Shown: positions 21,701-34,017, counted from the first letter of the stretch. The stretch is 64,000 nucleotides of DNA from Siphonodentalium dalli (GCA_032622095.1 CP136066.1:197088816-197152815); one strand, 5' to 3'. Made by a program: numbers and translations. Notes: generated by a model from the sequence alone, not told the origin.

Positions 21701-24700
21701 ACCCGTGAATCAGCCACAGATGACACACTTGCCGAAACTCGAGAAGAAGGCCTAACACGGTCACTGGAAGCAGGACCAGCACGAGACGAACTGGCAGATG
21801 CATCCTGTCGACTGCTACGAGACGACCGCGAGATCCCGTACGAACCATATGAGAACTTTGTTTAGTGCCACCGAACGACAAATACTGAAACAGGGAAACA
21901 CGTGCGCGACCCACAAAAATAGGTAACACCGACGCAGACAGAACGCACAAGGAACAAGATGATAGACGAATAAATGAAGGCTGGTGAAGAAACACGGTGA
22001 CGGATGGAAACAGATAGGAATTGACGACACACAACCGAGCGCGATACGTATAATTCCAAAGTGACTTGCTTTTTCCGTTACCGGAAGGAGGCAGCATTCC
22101 GGGCGGATGTAAAATGCGGACTTTAAGTTCGGCCGATACGGAACGGATCGTACCGAAAAACCGGAATGTCTGCCGGATGACAGGATCAAAGAACAACATA
22201 AATCACCCCGAACCTTATGGGGCCTGGGTGCAATAACTTATTGTAAATTAATAGACCTTATTGTAAAACTAATAGTCCTTATTGTAAAAATAATAACTTA
22301 TTGTAAAACTAATAACTAAAACCGTAATTAACGCTAGAGGTCTCTGGTGGCTATGTTGAAGAAACTTTGTTCATGTGACGTCAGATATATATAAATAAGC
22401 ATGGAATTCCCAATGTCATGCCGGTGTGACGATTTGCAGTAGGTCCTGATTTGAATGAGGGAACGGGTGCGTATATGTCAATTGATTCGCATTTGAAACA
22501 AATGACGACACGATCATCATAATAGTGGTTTGTTCTATCAATTATATGTGCCGAGTTCACTTGGTGCAAATCAAGCGACGATAAATATTAACTATATAGA
22601 TCTATATGTCCTCGTATGCCAGAAGGACTCCTTAAATTTGTGAATAAGATGAAGAATAATTATTAGATGTTATTTATTAAGTCAATCAAATATTATTATT
22701 CATTAGCTAGCGCCTATATATACTCCCGGAGATTGCTGCACGGGTGTCCTGATCACGCAAATTAATTCGCGGATGTCCCTCAACTCGCATTCGCAAATAA
22801 TTATTCTAATATTGAAATAGTCATGGACTGGACATCAATGAAATTAACTCGAAAACAGAAAACCACAATGGCGAAGGCAACTGACTTCAGAAAAATCAAC
22901 ACTTGGCTGTGGGTTGTGATGACATAACTACATAGCCTATACGGACACGGTGTCACTCTATGTTGGTGAATAAGGGGACGTGCATTCATGCACATGTAGT
23001 CTAGAATATGTGTATTTCTTACAAGCATGTTAAATTCTTCGACGTTACCATGATGTGAACGTCGCTTGGCATTGAGAAAAGGTTTTGATTTCTTTATATT
23101 GGTTGACCGAATGTAAATATAGGCCTACATGTACAGGTCTAAATACCTATTCAGTGTCCAACGTTTCGTAATGTATGTAACTCATCAACATAACCCTCTT
23201 GTTTTCCCTTGGGTATATTTTAAATTCAGAGTCGTACTATTGTTCGTGCAGTATTAAATTCGCGAAAAATAGTACTGCGCGGATTTAAAGCGACATGAAA
23301 CACTCCAGTATGGTGATCGAATAGAAATGGAGAATAATCTTGTTCAAAGTAGTTATTTTTAACGAATATTAATCCATATTGACAACACACACCGTCATTC
23401 TTATACCTGAATTAAATGCAGTGACTCTCGATTGCGAAATCGCTTGTGTAAGTTTATCGCCGACAGTTGCGTCCCGAATCAAGATGTCAATATTTACAAT
23501 TGAGCGTAGTTCAGACGATGTTTTCTATGGAGAGTGCTATGGTCGATTTCTTTGAAACTGTCGGCGATGTTAGTAGTATGATACATTCCCCAGGTTAGCA
23601 TAGCACATGAGTACTAACTTATCAGTTCCACACACCCGAACAAGTCCATAATATTTCAACGTATCTACGGCTTTGCGTCTTTAACAACACCCCACTCCAT
23701 ACATATATATATATGTATATCTATTCATCCCGATGAATATGACGTCGACAGCGTTCAGAAACTTCTCTTTAACAACGTCATACTACGTTTATATGCAGCA
23801 ATTGACAGCTCGTCGACAATTCGAACACCATCGACAGGGGCATTCGAAGATAACAAGAGTTGTGTAGATTTGCAGAAATGTCAGGTTCCAACAGACATTG
23901 CTGGGAAAACAGAACCCGATGAAATATGTCCGTGAGTATTTCTCTACAAACAACGTCCATTGATATGCACGGGGATGGCCCTTCCTGAAATTTGGCGAAA
24001 ACCCTGTTCCAATGCATAAATATATGCCAGTCCCAATAGGGACCCTCGCATTTTGTTAGAGAATACATTGACCTACCGATATTTACATTGACATTGTAAG
24101 CAATTAAATTGTCTAAAATATACGAGGTTCCGAAATGTTACACCAGTTTGGGAGCTATATATATCACTCCTCTTCAATTGCTTTAACTCTTCCATGACCG
24201 GTGCAGCACTAAAGATCGTGTGCGAGTGCATCCCCATTGCGAGTCTCCCATAGGCAGTCTTGCACATATAATAGAATGCACTGGCTTACAAGGTTGATGT
24301 AGATATTGTTTAAGCCAATGTATTCTCTTGCATATATGAGTCCCCCATATAGGGAGAATGCACTAGCACGTGATATTTAGTGCTGCACCAGCGCAGCTCA
24401 CGCCATGAACATGTTAAACCATAGCGTTCGACCTTAACTTTCCAACTGCATCGCGATTTAAAGTGAAATACTCCGCTGGGGTTTCAGAGTGGAATAGCAA
24501 ATATTCAAAAATCAAATTTTTTTAATTTCCATCAATTTTTAAATCCATTATAGGCAAAAACAGCGCCATTGTTATAAACGAAATACATGCAGTGACTTCT
24601 GTGGGCGGAATTATTGCCGAATGTTTATCACTCACTAATTCGTCCCGAATAAAGTAATAAATATTTACATTTGTGACCCGCCATATCAAATCCAATCGTA

Positions 24701-24954
24701 AGTCGGAATTTTTTTACCCTGTGCCAATGCATTCTCTTATATAGGCGAGTCGACCATAGGTCGCCTCGCATATATAAGAGAATGCATTGGCCTAACGATT
24801 TTGGCACAGGGTAAAATAATCCCGACTTACGACTGGATTTGATATGGCGGATCACATTTGTGCGTTGTTCAAAAGTTGTGTTCTCTAGAATGGTACAGGA
24901 GATGTGGTCGGAATTTCCCACAAGCTCATCCCTGGTCAAGTGGTCCTGCAATTT
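21701..24954. repeat. segmental duplication, copy B (unique part)
   Basis: Nearly identical to 16748-20004. It starts abruptly after ATGCATCTGAC in the middle of the gag N-terminal region, so the gag in this copy is only a stub (minus strand, about 21870-21701). Differences from A include a missing GATG near 22108, TAGCC to AGTCT near 24258, and a one-base insertion near 24545. The inverted-repeat segments near 23990-24370 and the MITE at 24672-24856 are kept. Confidence 0.95.
24672..24856. mobile_element. core-less MITE of the TGTGACCCGCC family, copy B
   Basis: Duplicate of 19722-19906. This copy keeps the family terminus TGTGACCCGCCATATC, where copy A has a C to A change. Confidence 0.8.
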
Positions 24955-27900
24955 GCTATGATGCTGGTGGGTTCTGATGTTTTGCTATGATGCTGGTGGG
25001 TTCTGATGTTTTTCTATGATGCTGGTGGGTCCTGATGTTTTGCTATGATGCTGGTGGGTCCTGATGTTTTGCTATGATGCTGGTGGGTCCTGATGTTTTG
25101 CTATGATGCTGGTGGGTCCTTATGTTTTGCTATGATGCTGGTGGGTCCTGATGTTTTGCTATGATGCTGGTGGGTCCTGATGTTTTGCTATGATGCTGGT
25201 GGGTCCTGATGTTTTGCTATGATGCTGGTGGGTCCTGATGTTTTGCTATGATGCTGGTGGGTTCTGATGTTTTGCTATGATGGTGGTGGGTCCTGATGTT
25301 TTGCTATGATGCTGGTGGGTCCTGATGTTTTGCTATGATGCTGGTGGGTCCTGATGTTTTGCTATGTTGCTGGTGGGTCCTTATGTTTTGCTATGATGCT
25401 GGTGGGTCCTGACGTTTTGCTATGATGCTGGTGGGTCCTGATGTTTTGCTATGATGCTGGTGGGTCCTGGTGTTTTGCTATGATGCTGGTGGGTTCTGAT
25501 GTTTTGCTATGATGCTGGTGGGTCCGGATGTTTTGCTATGATGCTGGTGGGTTCTGATGTTTTGCTATGATGCTGGTGGGTCCTGATGTTTTGCTATGAT
25601 GCTGGTGGGTTCTGATGTGTTGCTATGATGCTGGTGGGTCCTGATGTTTTGCTATGATGCTGGTGGGTCCTGATGTTTTGCTATGATGCTGGTGGGTCCT
25701 GATGTTTTGCGATGATGCTGGTGGGTCCTGATGTTTTGCTATGATGCTGGTGGGTCCTGATGTTTTGCTATGATGCTGGTGGGTCCTGATGTTTTGCTAT
25801 GATGCTGGTGGGTTCTGATGTTTTGCTATGATGCTGGTGGGTCCTGATGTTTGCTATGCTGCTGGTGGGTCCTGATGTTTTGCTATGATGCTGGTGTGTC
25901 CTGATGTTTGCTATGATGCTTGTGGGTCCTGATGTTTTGCTATGATGCTGGTGGGTCCTGATGTTTGCTATGATGCTTGTGGGTCCTGATGTTTTTCTAT
26001 GATGCTGGTGGGTTCTGATGTTTTGCTATGATGCTGGTGGGTCCTGATGTTTTGCTATGATGCTGGTGGGTCCTGATCTTTTGCTATGATGCTGGTGGGT
26101 CCTGATGTTTTGCTATGATGCTGGTGGGTCCTGATGTTTTGCTATGATGCTGGTGGGTCCTGATGTTTTGCTATGATGCTGGTGGGTCCTGATGTTTTGC
26201 TATGATGCTGGTGGGTCCTGATGTTTTGCTATGATGCTGGTGGGTCCTGATCTTTTGCTATGATGCTGGTGGGTCCTGATGTTTTGCTATGATGCTGGTG
26301 GGTCCTGATGTTTTGCTATGATGCTGGTGGGTCCTGATGTTTTGCTATGATGCTGGTGGGTCCTGATGTTTTGCTATGATGCTGGTGGGTCCTGATGTTT
26401 TGCTATGATGCTGGTGGGTCCTGATGTTTTGCTATGATGCTGATGGGTCCTGATGTTTTCCTATGATGCTGGTGGGTCCTGATGTTTTGCTATGATGCTG
26501 GTGGGTCCTGATGTTTTGCTATGATGCTGGTGGGTTCTGATGTTTTGCTATGATGCTGGTGGGCCCTGATGTTTTGCTATGATGCTGGTGGGTCCTGATG
26601 TTTTGCTATGATGCTGGTGGGTCCTGATGTTTTGCTATGATGCTGGTGGGTCCTGATGTTTTGCTATGATGCTGGTGGGTCCTGATGTTTTGCTATGATG
26701 CTGGTGGGTCCTGATGTTTTGCTATGATGCTGGTGGGTCCTGATGTTTTGCTATGATGCTGGTGGGTCCTGATGTTTTGCTATGATGCTGGTGGGTCCTG
26801 ATGTTTTGCTATGATGCTGGTGGGTCCTGATGTTTTGCTATGATGCTGGTGGGTCCTGATGTTTTGCTATGATGCTGGTGGGTCCTGATGTTTTGCTATG
26901 ATGCTGGTGGGTCATGATGTTTTGCTATGATGCTGGTGGGTCCTGATGTTTTGCTATCATGCTGGTGGGTCCTGATGTTTTGCTATGATGCTGGTGGGTC
27001 CTGATGTTTTGCTATGATGCTGGTGGGTCCTGACGTTTTGCTATGATGCTGGTGGGTCCTGATGTTTTGCTTTGATGCTGCTGGGTCCTGATGTTTTGCT
27101 ATGATGCTGGTGGGTCCTGATGTTTTGCTATGATGCTGGTGGGTTCTGATGTTTTCCTATGATGCTGGTGGGTCCTGATGTTTTCCTATGATGCTGGTGG
27201 GTCCTGATGTTTTGCTATGATGCTGGAGGGTTCTGATGTTTTGCTATGATGCTGGTGGGTCCTGATGTTTTGCTATGATGCTGGTGGGTCCTGATGTTTT
27301 GCTATGATGCTGGTGGGTCCTGATGTTTTGCTATGATGCTTGTGGGTCCTGATGTTTTTGCTATGATGCTGGTGGGTCCTGATGTTTTGCTATGATGCTT
27401 GTGGGTCCTGATGTTTTGCTATGATGCTGGTGGGTTCTGATGTTTTGCTATGAAGCTGGTGGGTCCTGATGTTTTGCTATGATGCTGGTGGGTCCTGATG
27501 TTTTGCTATGATGCTGGTGGGTCCTGATGTTTTGCTATGATGCTGGTGGGTCCTGATGTTTTGCTATGATGCTGGTGGTCCTGATGTTTTGCTATGATGC
27601 TCGTGGTCCTGATGTTTTGCTATGATGCTGGTGGGTCATGATGTTTTGCTATGATGCTGGTGGTCCTGATGTTTTGCTATGATGCTTGTGGGTCCTGATG
27701 TTTTGCTATGATGCTGGTGGGTCCTGATGTTTTGCTATGATGCTGGTGGGTCCTGATGTTTTGCTATGATGCTGGTGGGTCCTGATGTTTTGCTATGATG
27801 TTGGTGGGTCCTGATGTTTTGCTATGATGCTGGTGGTCCTGATGTTTTGCTATGATGCTCGTGGTCCTGATGTTTTGCTATGATGCTGGTGGGTCCTGAT

Positions 27901-29544
27901 GTTTTGCTATGATGCTGGTGGTCCTGATGTTTTGCTATGCTGCTGGTGGGTCCTGATGTTTTGCCATGATGCTGGTGGCTCCTGATGTTTTGCTATGATG
28001 CTGGTGGGTCCTGATGTTTTGCTATGATGCTGGTGGGTCCTGATGTTTTGCTATTATGCTGGTGGGTCCTGATGTTTTGCTATGATGCTGGTGGGTCCTG
28101 ATGTTTTGCTATGATGCTGGTGGGTCCTGATGTTTTGCTATGATGCTGGTGGGTCCTGATGATTTGCTATGATGCTGGTGGGTTCTGATGTTTTGCTATG
28201 ATGCTGGTGGGTCCTGATGTTTTGCTATGATGCTGGTGGGTCCTGATGTTTTGCTATGATGCTGGTGGGTCCTGATGTTTTGCTATGATGCCGGTGGGTC
28301 CTGATGTTTTGCTATGATGCCGGTGGGTCCTGATGTTTTGCTATGATGCCGGTGGGTCCTGATGATTTGCTATGATGCTGGTGGGTCCTGATGTTTTGCT
28401 ATGATGCTGGTGGGTCCTGATGTTTTGCTATGATGCTGGTGGGTCCTGATATTTTGCTATGATGCTGGTGGGTCCTGATGTTTTGCTATGATGCTGGTGG
28501 GTCCTGATGTTTTGCTATGATGCTGGTGGGTCCTGATGTTTTGCTATGATGCTGGTGGGTCCTGATGTTTTGCTATGATGCTGGTGGGTCCTGATGTTTT
28601 GCTATGATGCTGGTGGGTCCTGGTGTTTTGCTATGATGCTGGTGGGTCCTGATGTTTTGTTATGATGCTGGTGGGTCCTGATGTTTTGCTATGATGCTGG
28701 TGGGTCCTGATGTTTTGCTATGATGCTGGTGGGTCCTGATGTTTTGCTATGATGCTGGTGTGTCCTGATGTTTTGTTATGATGCTGGTGGCTGGTGGGTC
28801 CTGATGTTTTGCTATGATGCTGGTGGGTCCTGATGTTTTGCTATGATGCTGGTGGGTTCTGATGTTTTGCTATGATGCTGGTGGGTCCTGATGTTTTGAT
28901 ATGATGCTGTTAAGTCCTGATGTTTTGCTATGATGCTGGTGGGTCCTGATGTTTTGCCATGATGCTGGTGGGTTCTGATGTTTTGCTATGATGCTGGTGG
29001 GTCCTGATGTTTTGCTATGATGCTTGTGGGTCCTGATGTTTTGCTATGATGCTGGTGGGTCCTGATGTTTTGCTATGATGCTGGTGGGTCCTGATGTTTT
29101 GCTATGATGCTGGTGGGTTCTGATGTTTTGCTATGATGCTGGTGGGTCCTGATGTTTTGCTATGATGCTGGTGGGTCCTGATGTTTTGCTATGATGCTGG
29201 TGGGTCCTGATGTTTTGCTATGATGCTGGTGGGTTCTGATGTTTTGCTATGATGCTGGTGGGTCCTGATGTTTTGCTATGATGCTTGTGGGTCCTGATGT
29301 TTTGCTATGATGCTGGTGGGTCCTGATGTTTTGCTATTATGCTGGTGGGTCCTGATGTTTTGCTATGGTGCTGGTGGGTCCTGATGTTTTGCTATGATGC
29401 TGGTGGGTCCTGATGTTTTGCTAAGATGCTGGTGGGTCATGATGTTTGCTATGATGCTGGTGGGTCATGATGTTTGCTATGATGCTGGTGGGTCCTGATG
29501 TTTTGCTATGATGCTGGTGGGTCCTGATGTTTTGCTATTATGCT
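24955..29544. repeat. 29-bp minisatellite, array B (about 158 copies)
   Basis: Same unit and orientation as array A. The first about 1.1 kb repeats the ordered variant pattern of array A: GGGTCCTTATG, GATGGTGG, TATGTTGC, CCTGACG, GATGTGTTGC, the GATGTTTGCTATGCTGC pair and GCTTGTGGG. The array then continues for several more kilobases with private variants (GTGGTCC deletions, GATGCCGG triplet, GATGATTTGC). It ends at GCTATTATGCTGTTAGTGAC. Confidence 0.97.
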
Positions 29545-30425
29545 GTTAGTGACTGGTGACCACGTGATATTTCAAAACTCACCTCGAGAGTTTAGACGTA
29601 ATTTCAAATGGGGTGTTGTTGATTCTAGCGATGCAATCATCTGCTGGAATGCCTCTGCATACAATCACACTGACAAGTTTTGTTGGCTTAATAGGAACTC
29701 GATGACAGATCTGATGTGGTCATTTTAATCAAATTGGTGACATTTCGCCATTTATATCAATCTAAAATGAAGTACAGACTAGCATACTGATTACTGAAGG
29801 CTTAATGCAGCGATCAAATGGCTGGAAATAAACAATCAATCAATAAGCACTTGGACATTGTACATATTCGGCACAAGCAGGTGGCATATAAGTCGATTTG
29901 TCCAAAGCGATGCTGTTTGGATCCGCGCTGAAACTGCTATATGTATACACATATACGTCGGTTGGGGTACAGCATGATTTTGGCTGTGAAACAGCATGTC
30001 ATATTTCCGATAGCTAGTTAGGTTAATGGTGATGATGATGATGATGATGATACAGATGATGGTGTTGACGATGAAGACATTTGGGAGGTCACTGTATATT
30101 TTGTACATAAATGCTTTTCGTCATTCTGTCAATTTCGTTTTCTCAATACCCATGTCATTTAATAATCAACAATATTATATATAACACAAAGGGTTCACAA
30201 AACAAGTTATGGTGTTGGTAATTTCCATATATTTAGTTAACACCATTATTCGAACTTTTAAGTTCATACTTTTATCGGGAAAGTGCTATTCTATACTTTT
30301 TGGGTAATTCAATAAATTCTTGTCGAAATTATTGTGCGACATTGAACGAGTCGATGGCTGAATGCATTTTGGTTATAAATTCATGCTATTGTGCAACGCA
30401 ATATATACGTTTGTCATGCATGAAT
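29545..30425. other. no clear gene; (GAT)n microsatellite at 30025-30064
   Basis: The right flank of the minisatellite. An open stretch at 29540-29728 on the plus strand lacks splice borders and recognisable motifs. A GATGATGAT run lies near 30028-30050. Otherwise AT-rich DNA with no structure that I can name. Confidence 0.4.
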
Positions 30426-30429
30426 TCTA

Positions 30430-30780
30430 CTGTACGCTTAAAGTTATGTGAAACACCCCGGTAGGGTGATCAAATAGAAATGGAGAATAATCTTGCTCAA
30501 AGTAATTATTTTTACAAATATTAATCCAAATTTACAACACACACATCGTTATTCTGACATATTAATTAAATGCAATGATTTTCGATTGATAATTCATTTG
30601 TGTTAGTTTATCGCTGATAGTTGCGTCCCGAATCGAGATGTAAATATTTACAATTGCGCATATGTGGTCGATTTCTTTGAGATTTTTGACGATGTCAGTA
30701 GAATGCGGCATTCCTCCAGTTGGAATAACGCCTGAATAGTAACTTATAAGTTTCATACACCCGAACAAGTCCATAATATG
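30430..30780. repeat. diverged third copy of the 18345-18705 segment
   Basis: Shared ordered words include GTGATCRAATAGAAATGGAG, AATAATCTTG, TTATCGC, TTGCGTCCCGAATC, CGATTTCTTTGA and ACACCCGAACAAGTCCATAA. Identity is visibly lower than between copies A and B, so this is an older dispersed copy of the same repeat and not part of the recent duplication. Confidence 0.75.
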
Positions 30781-30842
30781 TCTTTAACCCGTATACCAGA
30801 TTTGTTTGGCATTGTTATTATTGCAACATATAGATGTTTTTC

Positions 30843-31146
30843 GAGTTTTTCTGATAATGGTTATAAATACAAGTTTTGTTAAATTAATAACAAAGTCTGT
30901 CTATTTTTCGAGTTTTTCTGGTAATGGTTATACGTGTACAATATTGTTAAATTAATAACAAAGTCTACCTATTTTTAGAGTTTTTCTGATAATGGTTATA
31001 CAAGTTTTGTTAAATTAATAATAAAATCTATCTATTTTTAGAGTTTTTCTGATAATGGTTATACAAGTTTTGTTAAATTAATAACAAAGTCTATCTTTTT
31101 TTCGAGTTTTTCTGATAATGGTTATACAAGTTTTGTTAAATTTTGC
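30843..31146. repeat. 63-68-bp tandem repeat, five copies
   Basis: Units start with GAGTTTTTCTGATAATGGTT at 30843, 30910, 30978, 31041 and 31104, and contain TGTTAAATTAATAACAAAGT. Period shrinks from 67-68 to 63 because of a small internal deletion. Confidence 0.9.
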
Positions 31147-31188
31147 AGCTTTACCCACGCCTTCCGTATATTTTTATCCCTTTAAATG

Positions 31189-31639
31189 TACTCAATCCGA
31201 TCAGACGCTCCTAAATTACTATTTCTTTGTCTTCGGGTGTAACAAATATTTGATTCGAGTCGAGCAACCTAACCACCAACGCTCAGAGTGATCAGATATT
31301 GATTTTTGAAGTTTGTTATTTCTATTGCTTGTGGCCCAGAAACACGCCGTCAAAAGGGTGGTCCCGGTCAAAATTACGGATGAAGATGGATAACTCTAAA
31401 ATCAAGCGGGTTATTATTACCATTTGATTTTAGAGTTATCCACCTTCATCCGCTATTTGTCCGTTTGACCATTGTTTTTGGGCCAATTATTAGCACACAT
31501 ATCGAGAAATAACAACCTTCAAAAATCAATATCTGATCACTCTGAGATTTGATGGATGGGTTCCTCGACTCCAATCAAATATGTTTTGCCCCCGGAGCCA
31601 AAGAAATAGTAAATTAGGAGCGTCTGATCGGATTGAGTA
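31189..31639. mobile_element. Mutator-like TIR element with 10-bp target duplication
   Basis: The termini are TACTCAATCCGATCAGACGC and its exact inverse. The arms continue as imperfect inverted repeats of about 200 bp around a centre near 31400, which carries a further hairpin (GATAACTCTAAAATCAA and inverse). The identical decamer CCTTTAAATG flanks both sides (31179-31188 and 31640-31649). Long inverted repeats with a 9-10 bp duplication are characteristic of Mutator-like (MULE) elements. No transposase is present. Confidence 0.85.
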
Positions 31640-31784
31640 CCTTTAAATGTGGCATGTATGTGTCGCAGAGAACACAATGTATACTGTAAAACACAGTACC
31701 GATCAAACGCACAGCTTTATATCGTGGTCATATTTGAGCTAACGACTTGATCTCCATTGATATATAAGCTACATGTACATGTAC

Positions 31785-32320
31785 ACACCTCTGGCCGAGT
31801 GGTAATGTCCTATGGTGTTGGTGAGTCATGCTGAATTGATATGATGTTGCTACGGAAAACTGATGCTGTTGAGAAAACGTACCGTTATTAAACGGTTATT
31901 TTTTCCAAACTTTTCATGTTCACGGTTATTCAGACAATCTGAGCATAACCAAGAAAGCCATTGTATATGTACCAAACTTTCCAAAACATATATCGTGCAT
32001 GTATGGTGCGAAATATTTTAATTCTGGTTGAATTAGTTGTCGAATATCGACTATAATCAAGATTGTTATTCACGTCGTTTCACAAAAACGAGCGCAGTCA
32101 TTATGTTCGTTTTCTCAAGATATTATGTTCTTGAATGTTTCATACAAACACTGGCTTTTTCTCAAACCGCTCGGATTAGCCAAAAACCGCGAAAATGACA
32201 ACTTTAGAAAAAACAACAGTACATGTACTTGTTCGTAAATGCATCAGTTTGCCCTGCCAGCACCATAGCAATTCAGCAGGACCCACCAGCATTACACAGC
32301 AGGAACAATTGCCAGGGTGG
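31785..32320. mobile_element. MITE of the 14030-14505 family, second copy
   Basis: The left end reads CTCTGGCCGAGTGGT, then TGCTGAATTGATATGATG and ACGTACCGTTATT. The right end carries the inverse series, ending CATAGCAATTCAGCAGGACC, CACCAGCAT and CCAGGGTGG. The right terminus contains the MITE form of the 29-bp minisatellite unit (inverse orientation), with only three mismatches to the array consensus. Confidence 0.7.
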
Positions 32321-32359
32321 TATACAGAATAATACATAGTTTGTTTGTGTTTTCTCTAG

Positions 32360-32481
32360 ATCCCTTCAGAAATACGTCGGCTGTGTGTCGACTGCTATGG
32401 AAAAATGCGACGCTGTTACGGATCAGATACGACAATTAGTCGCTCATCAACAGAAGATCGTGGCGGAAAAATGCTTACAAG
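32360..32481 (+). CDS. orphan internal exon candidate between MITE ends
   Basis: A pyrimidine-rich acceptor (TGTTTTCTCTAG) ends at 32359, and a consensus donor (CTTACAAG followed by GTGAGTTA) starts at 32482. The 122-bp segment between is open in the frame giving SLQKYVGCVSTAMEKCD, then VTDQIRQLVAHQQKIVAEKC. The pattern is amphipathic-helical with three Cys and is consistent with a small secreted helical domain, but I do not recognise the family. No partner exons were found on either side. It lies between the right end of one MITE copy and the right end of another, so either the MITEs inserted into introns of a host gene or the exon was carried by them. Confidence 0.4.
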
Positions 32482-32499
32482 GTGAGTTACGATTCGATG

Positions 32500-32690
32500 A
32501 CCTGAGTAAATCTCTCGGATTAGCCAATCACCGCAAAAATGATAACTTTAGAAAAAATAACGGTACGTTTTCGTAACGCCATCGGTTTGCCCTACCCGCA
32601 TCATAGCAATTCAACAGGACCCCCAGCATCATATCGTATTAGCAGGACCACTTGACCAGGGGTGGTTATATCCAAACATCACGATATGCG
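32500..32690. mobile_element. right end of a MITE, third partial copy
   Basis: Contains AATAACGGTACGTTTTCGTA, then CATCATAGCAATTCAACAGG, the CCCAGCATCATATCGTATTA segment and GGACCACTTGACCAGGGGTG. These match the right end of the copy at 14030-14505. No left end is visible, unless it lies beyond the exon-like segment. Confidence 0.65.
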
Positions 32691-32731
32691 TCAATGAGTC
32701 ATCGCGAATGCGTCAATGAGTCATCGCGACA
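32686..32731. repeat. 21-bp direct repeat, two copies
   Basis: ATGCGTCAATGAGTCATCGC occurs twice in succession. Confidence 0.9.
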
Positions 32732-32814
32732 CTCCATGGACCACCGGTTATCACTGAGTACCTTGTATATATGCAACTGGGCTCACTTTGCATACATGAA
32801 CATATATAGAGGAA

Positions 32815-32930
32815 CTTTTAACTCGTAGACGAGTTGTGAATCAAATTTATCAAACGAGTTTCATAAAATCTTATATACCAACATAGCGGGTTGAAAATCT
32901 TGTATATCACACGGCATAGAGTTGTATTGT
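32815..32930. repeat. half copy of the 34990-35150 foldback
   Basis: GTTGTGAATCAAATTTATCA, AACGAGTTTCATAAAATCTT and GAAAATCTTGTATATCAC match one arm of the palindrome at 34990-35150. The other arm is missing. Confidence 0.7.
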
Positions 32931-32931
32931 T

Positions 32932-34017
32932 TTTTAACAAATCAAAATCCTTAAAAGAATCTGCAAAATTATTAAATGTACAGCGTTGGCTGAGATGCTT
33001 CACAACATAACCGCATACGACAGTATTGCGCGCTCCGGGGCTGCATGCGACGGAAAGTATAGTCCCCCAAAGTGCCTCTTTGTTTTTCTGTCTGTTTTAG
33101 TTAGTGCAACGAAGTTGGACAATAATTTAACTGTAATGAACAAAGCAATCATTTTGCATTGTCAGGTCTTGTTGTCATACGCGGCTTTTCGGAATAGTTT
33201 TAATCCGCCTAAATCAATGTAAAAACGCGCGGTCATTTTGTAGGCGTGATGCCAAGTGATATGTAACTAATTTACACGATATTCATAGCTAGTGAGATAT
33301 GAGGAAACATGTGACGCTTTTTAATGATATAATAGGGGTTTCATGTGATATATCAGTATATCACAGGTGCACGCCTTTCTTTTCCGATGTTCAAATGTCA
33401 TGTACGAATCAATGAAATAAATATTCTCATTTGACAGTTTAAATTTTGGACTCAATTGCGATTATAGCGTCATACATGTCATTATGGTAACATATCCAAT
33501 GATAATCAGTTTGTTCGCTACCCCCAGTATACACTGGTTAAGCCGGATAAGTATCCCCCACAAAAGAAGTTTGTTGGGGGGGGGTATAGAAATGTCCATG
33601 AGTCTGGGCGTGATTTCATCCGTTCGTCGGGATGTCGTAACACATTTGACATTCTATTTCTTAGTCATTTTCAGTCAGATTGTAATGATTTTCGGTATGC
33701 TGATGAACCAACATGGGGAAAGAGTATCAACACACGGCAGGTTTATATAATTATTGGAGGACTATATTCCAGTTAGTGCCGAAAAGCGGCGGTTCTTCCT
33801 TTAGAGGATTCGTCACCTGGATATTTGGAACTGATGATGATATCGGTGAAATTTTGACCTTTTAATATATTACACCTCTCCTTAAGACTACATATGCATA
33901 CACTATCTCTTCCTCTCGTTCTGCAACATACATGTATACTATTTAAATGCCTAACTCAACCCTTTGGCTATAAACTTCATTCGGCCTTTATCATATCATC
34001 CAAATTACTTTCTAAAA
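32932..34017. other. no recognised gene
   Basis: AT-rich DNA with a G10 run near 33575. A GTGATATATCAGTATATCAC palindrome lies near 33346. The small open frames show no splice borders or motifs. Confidence 0.4.

Noticed and set aside
20005-29544. CRISPR-like array
   Set aside because: The 29-bp units are head to tail without spacers, and the context is eukaryotic.
29540-29728. 62-codon frame right after array B
   Set aside because: It starts within the decayed last minisatellite unit and has no splice borders or motif.
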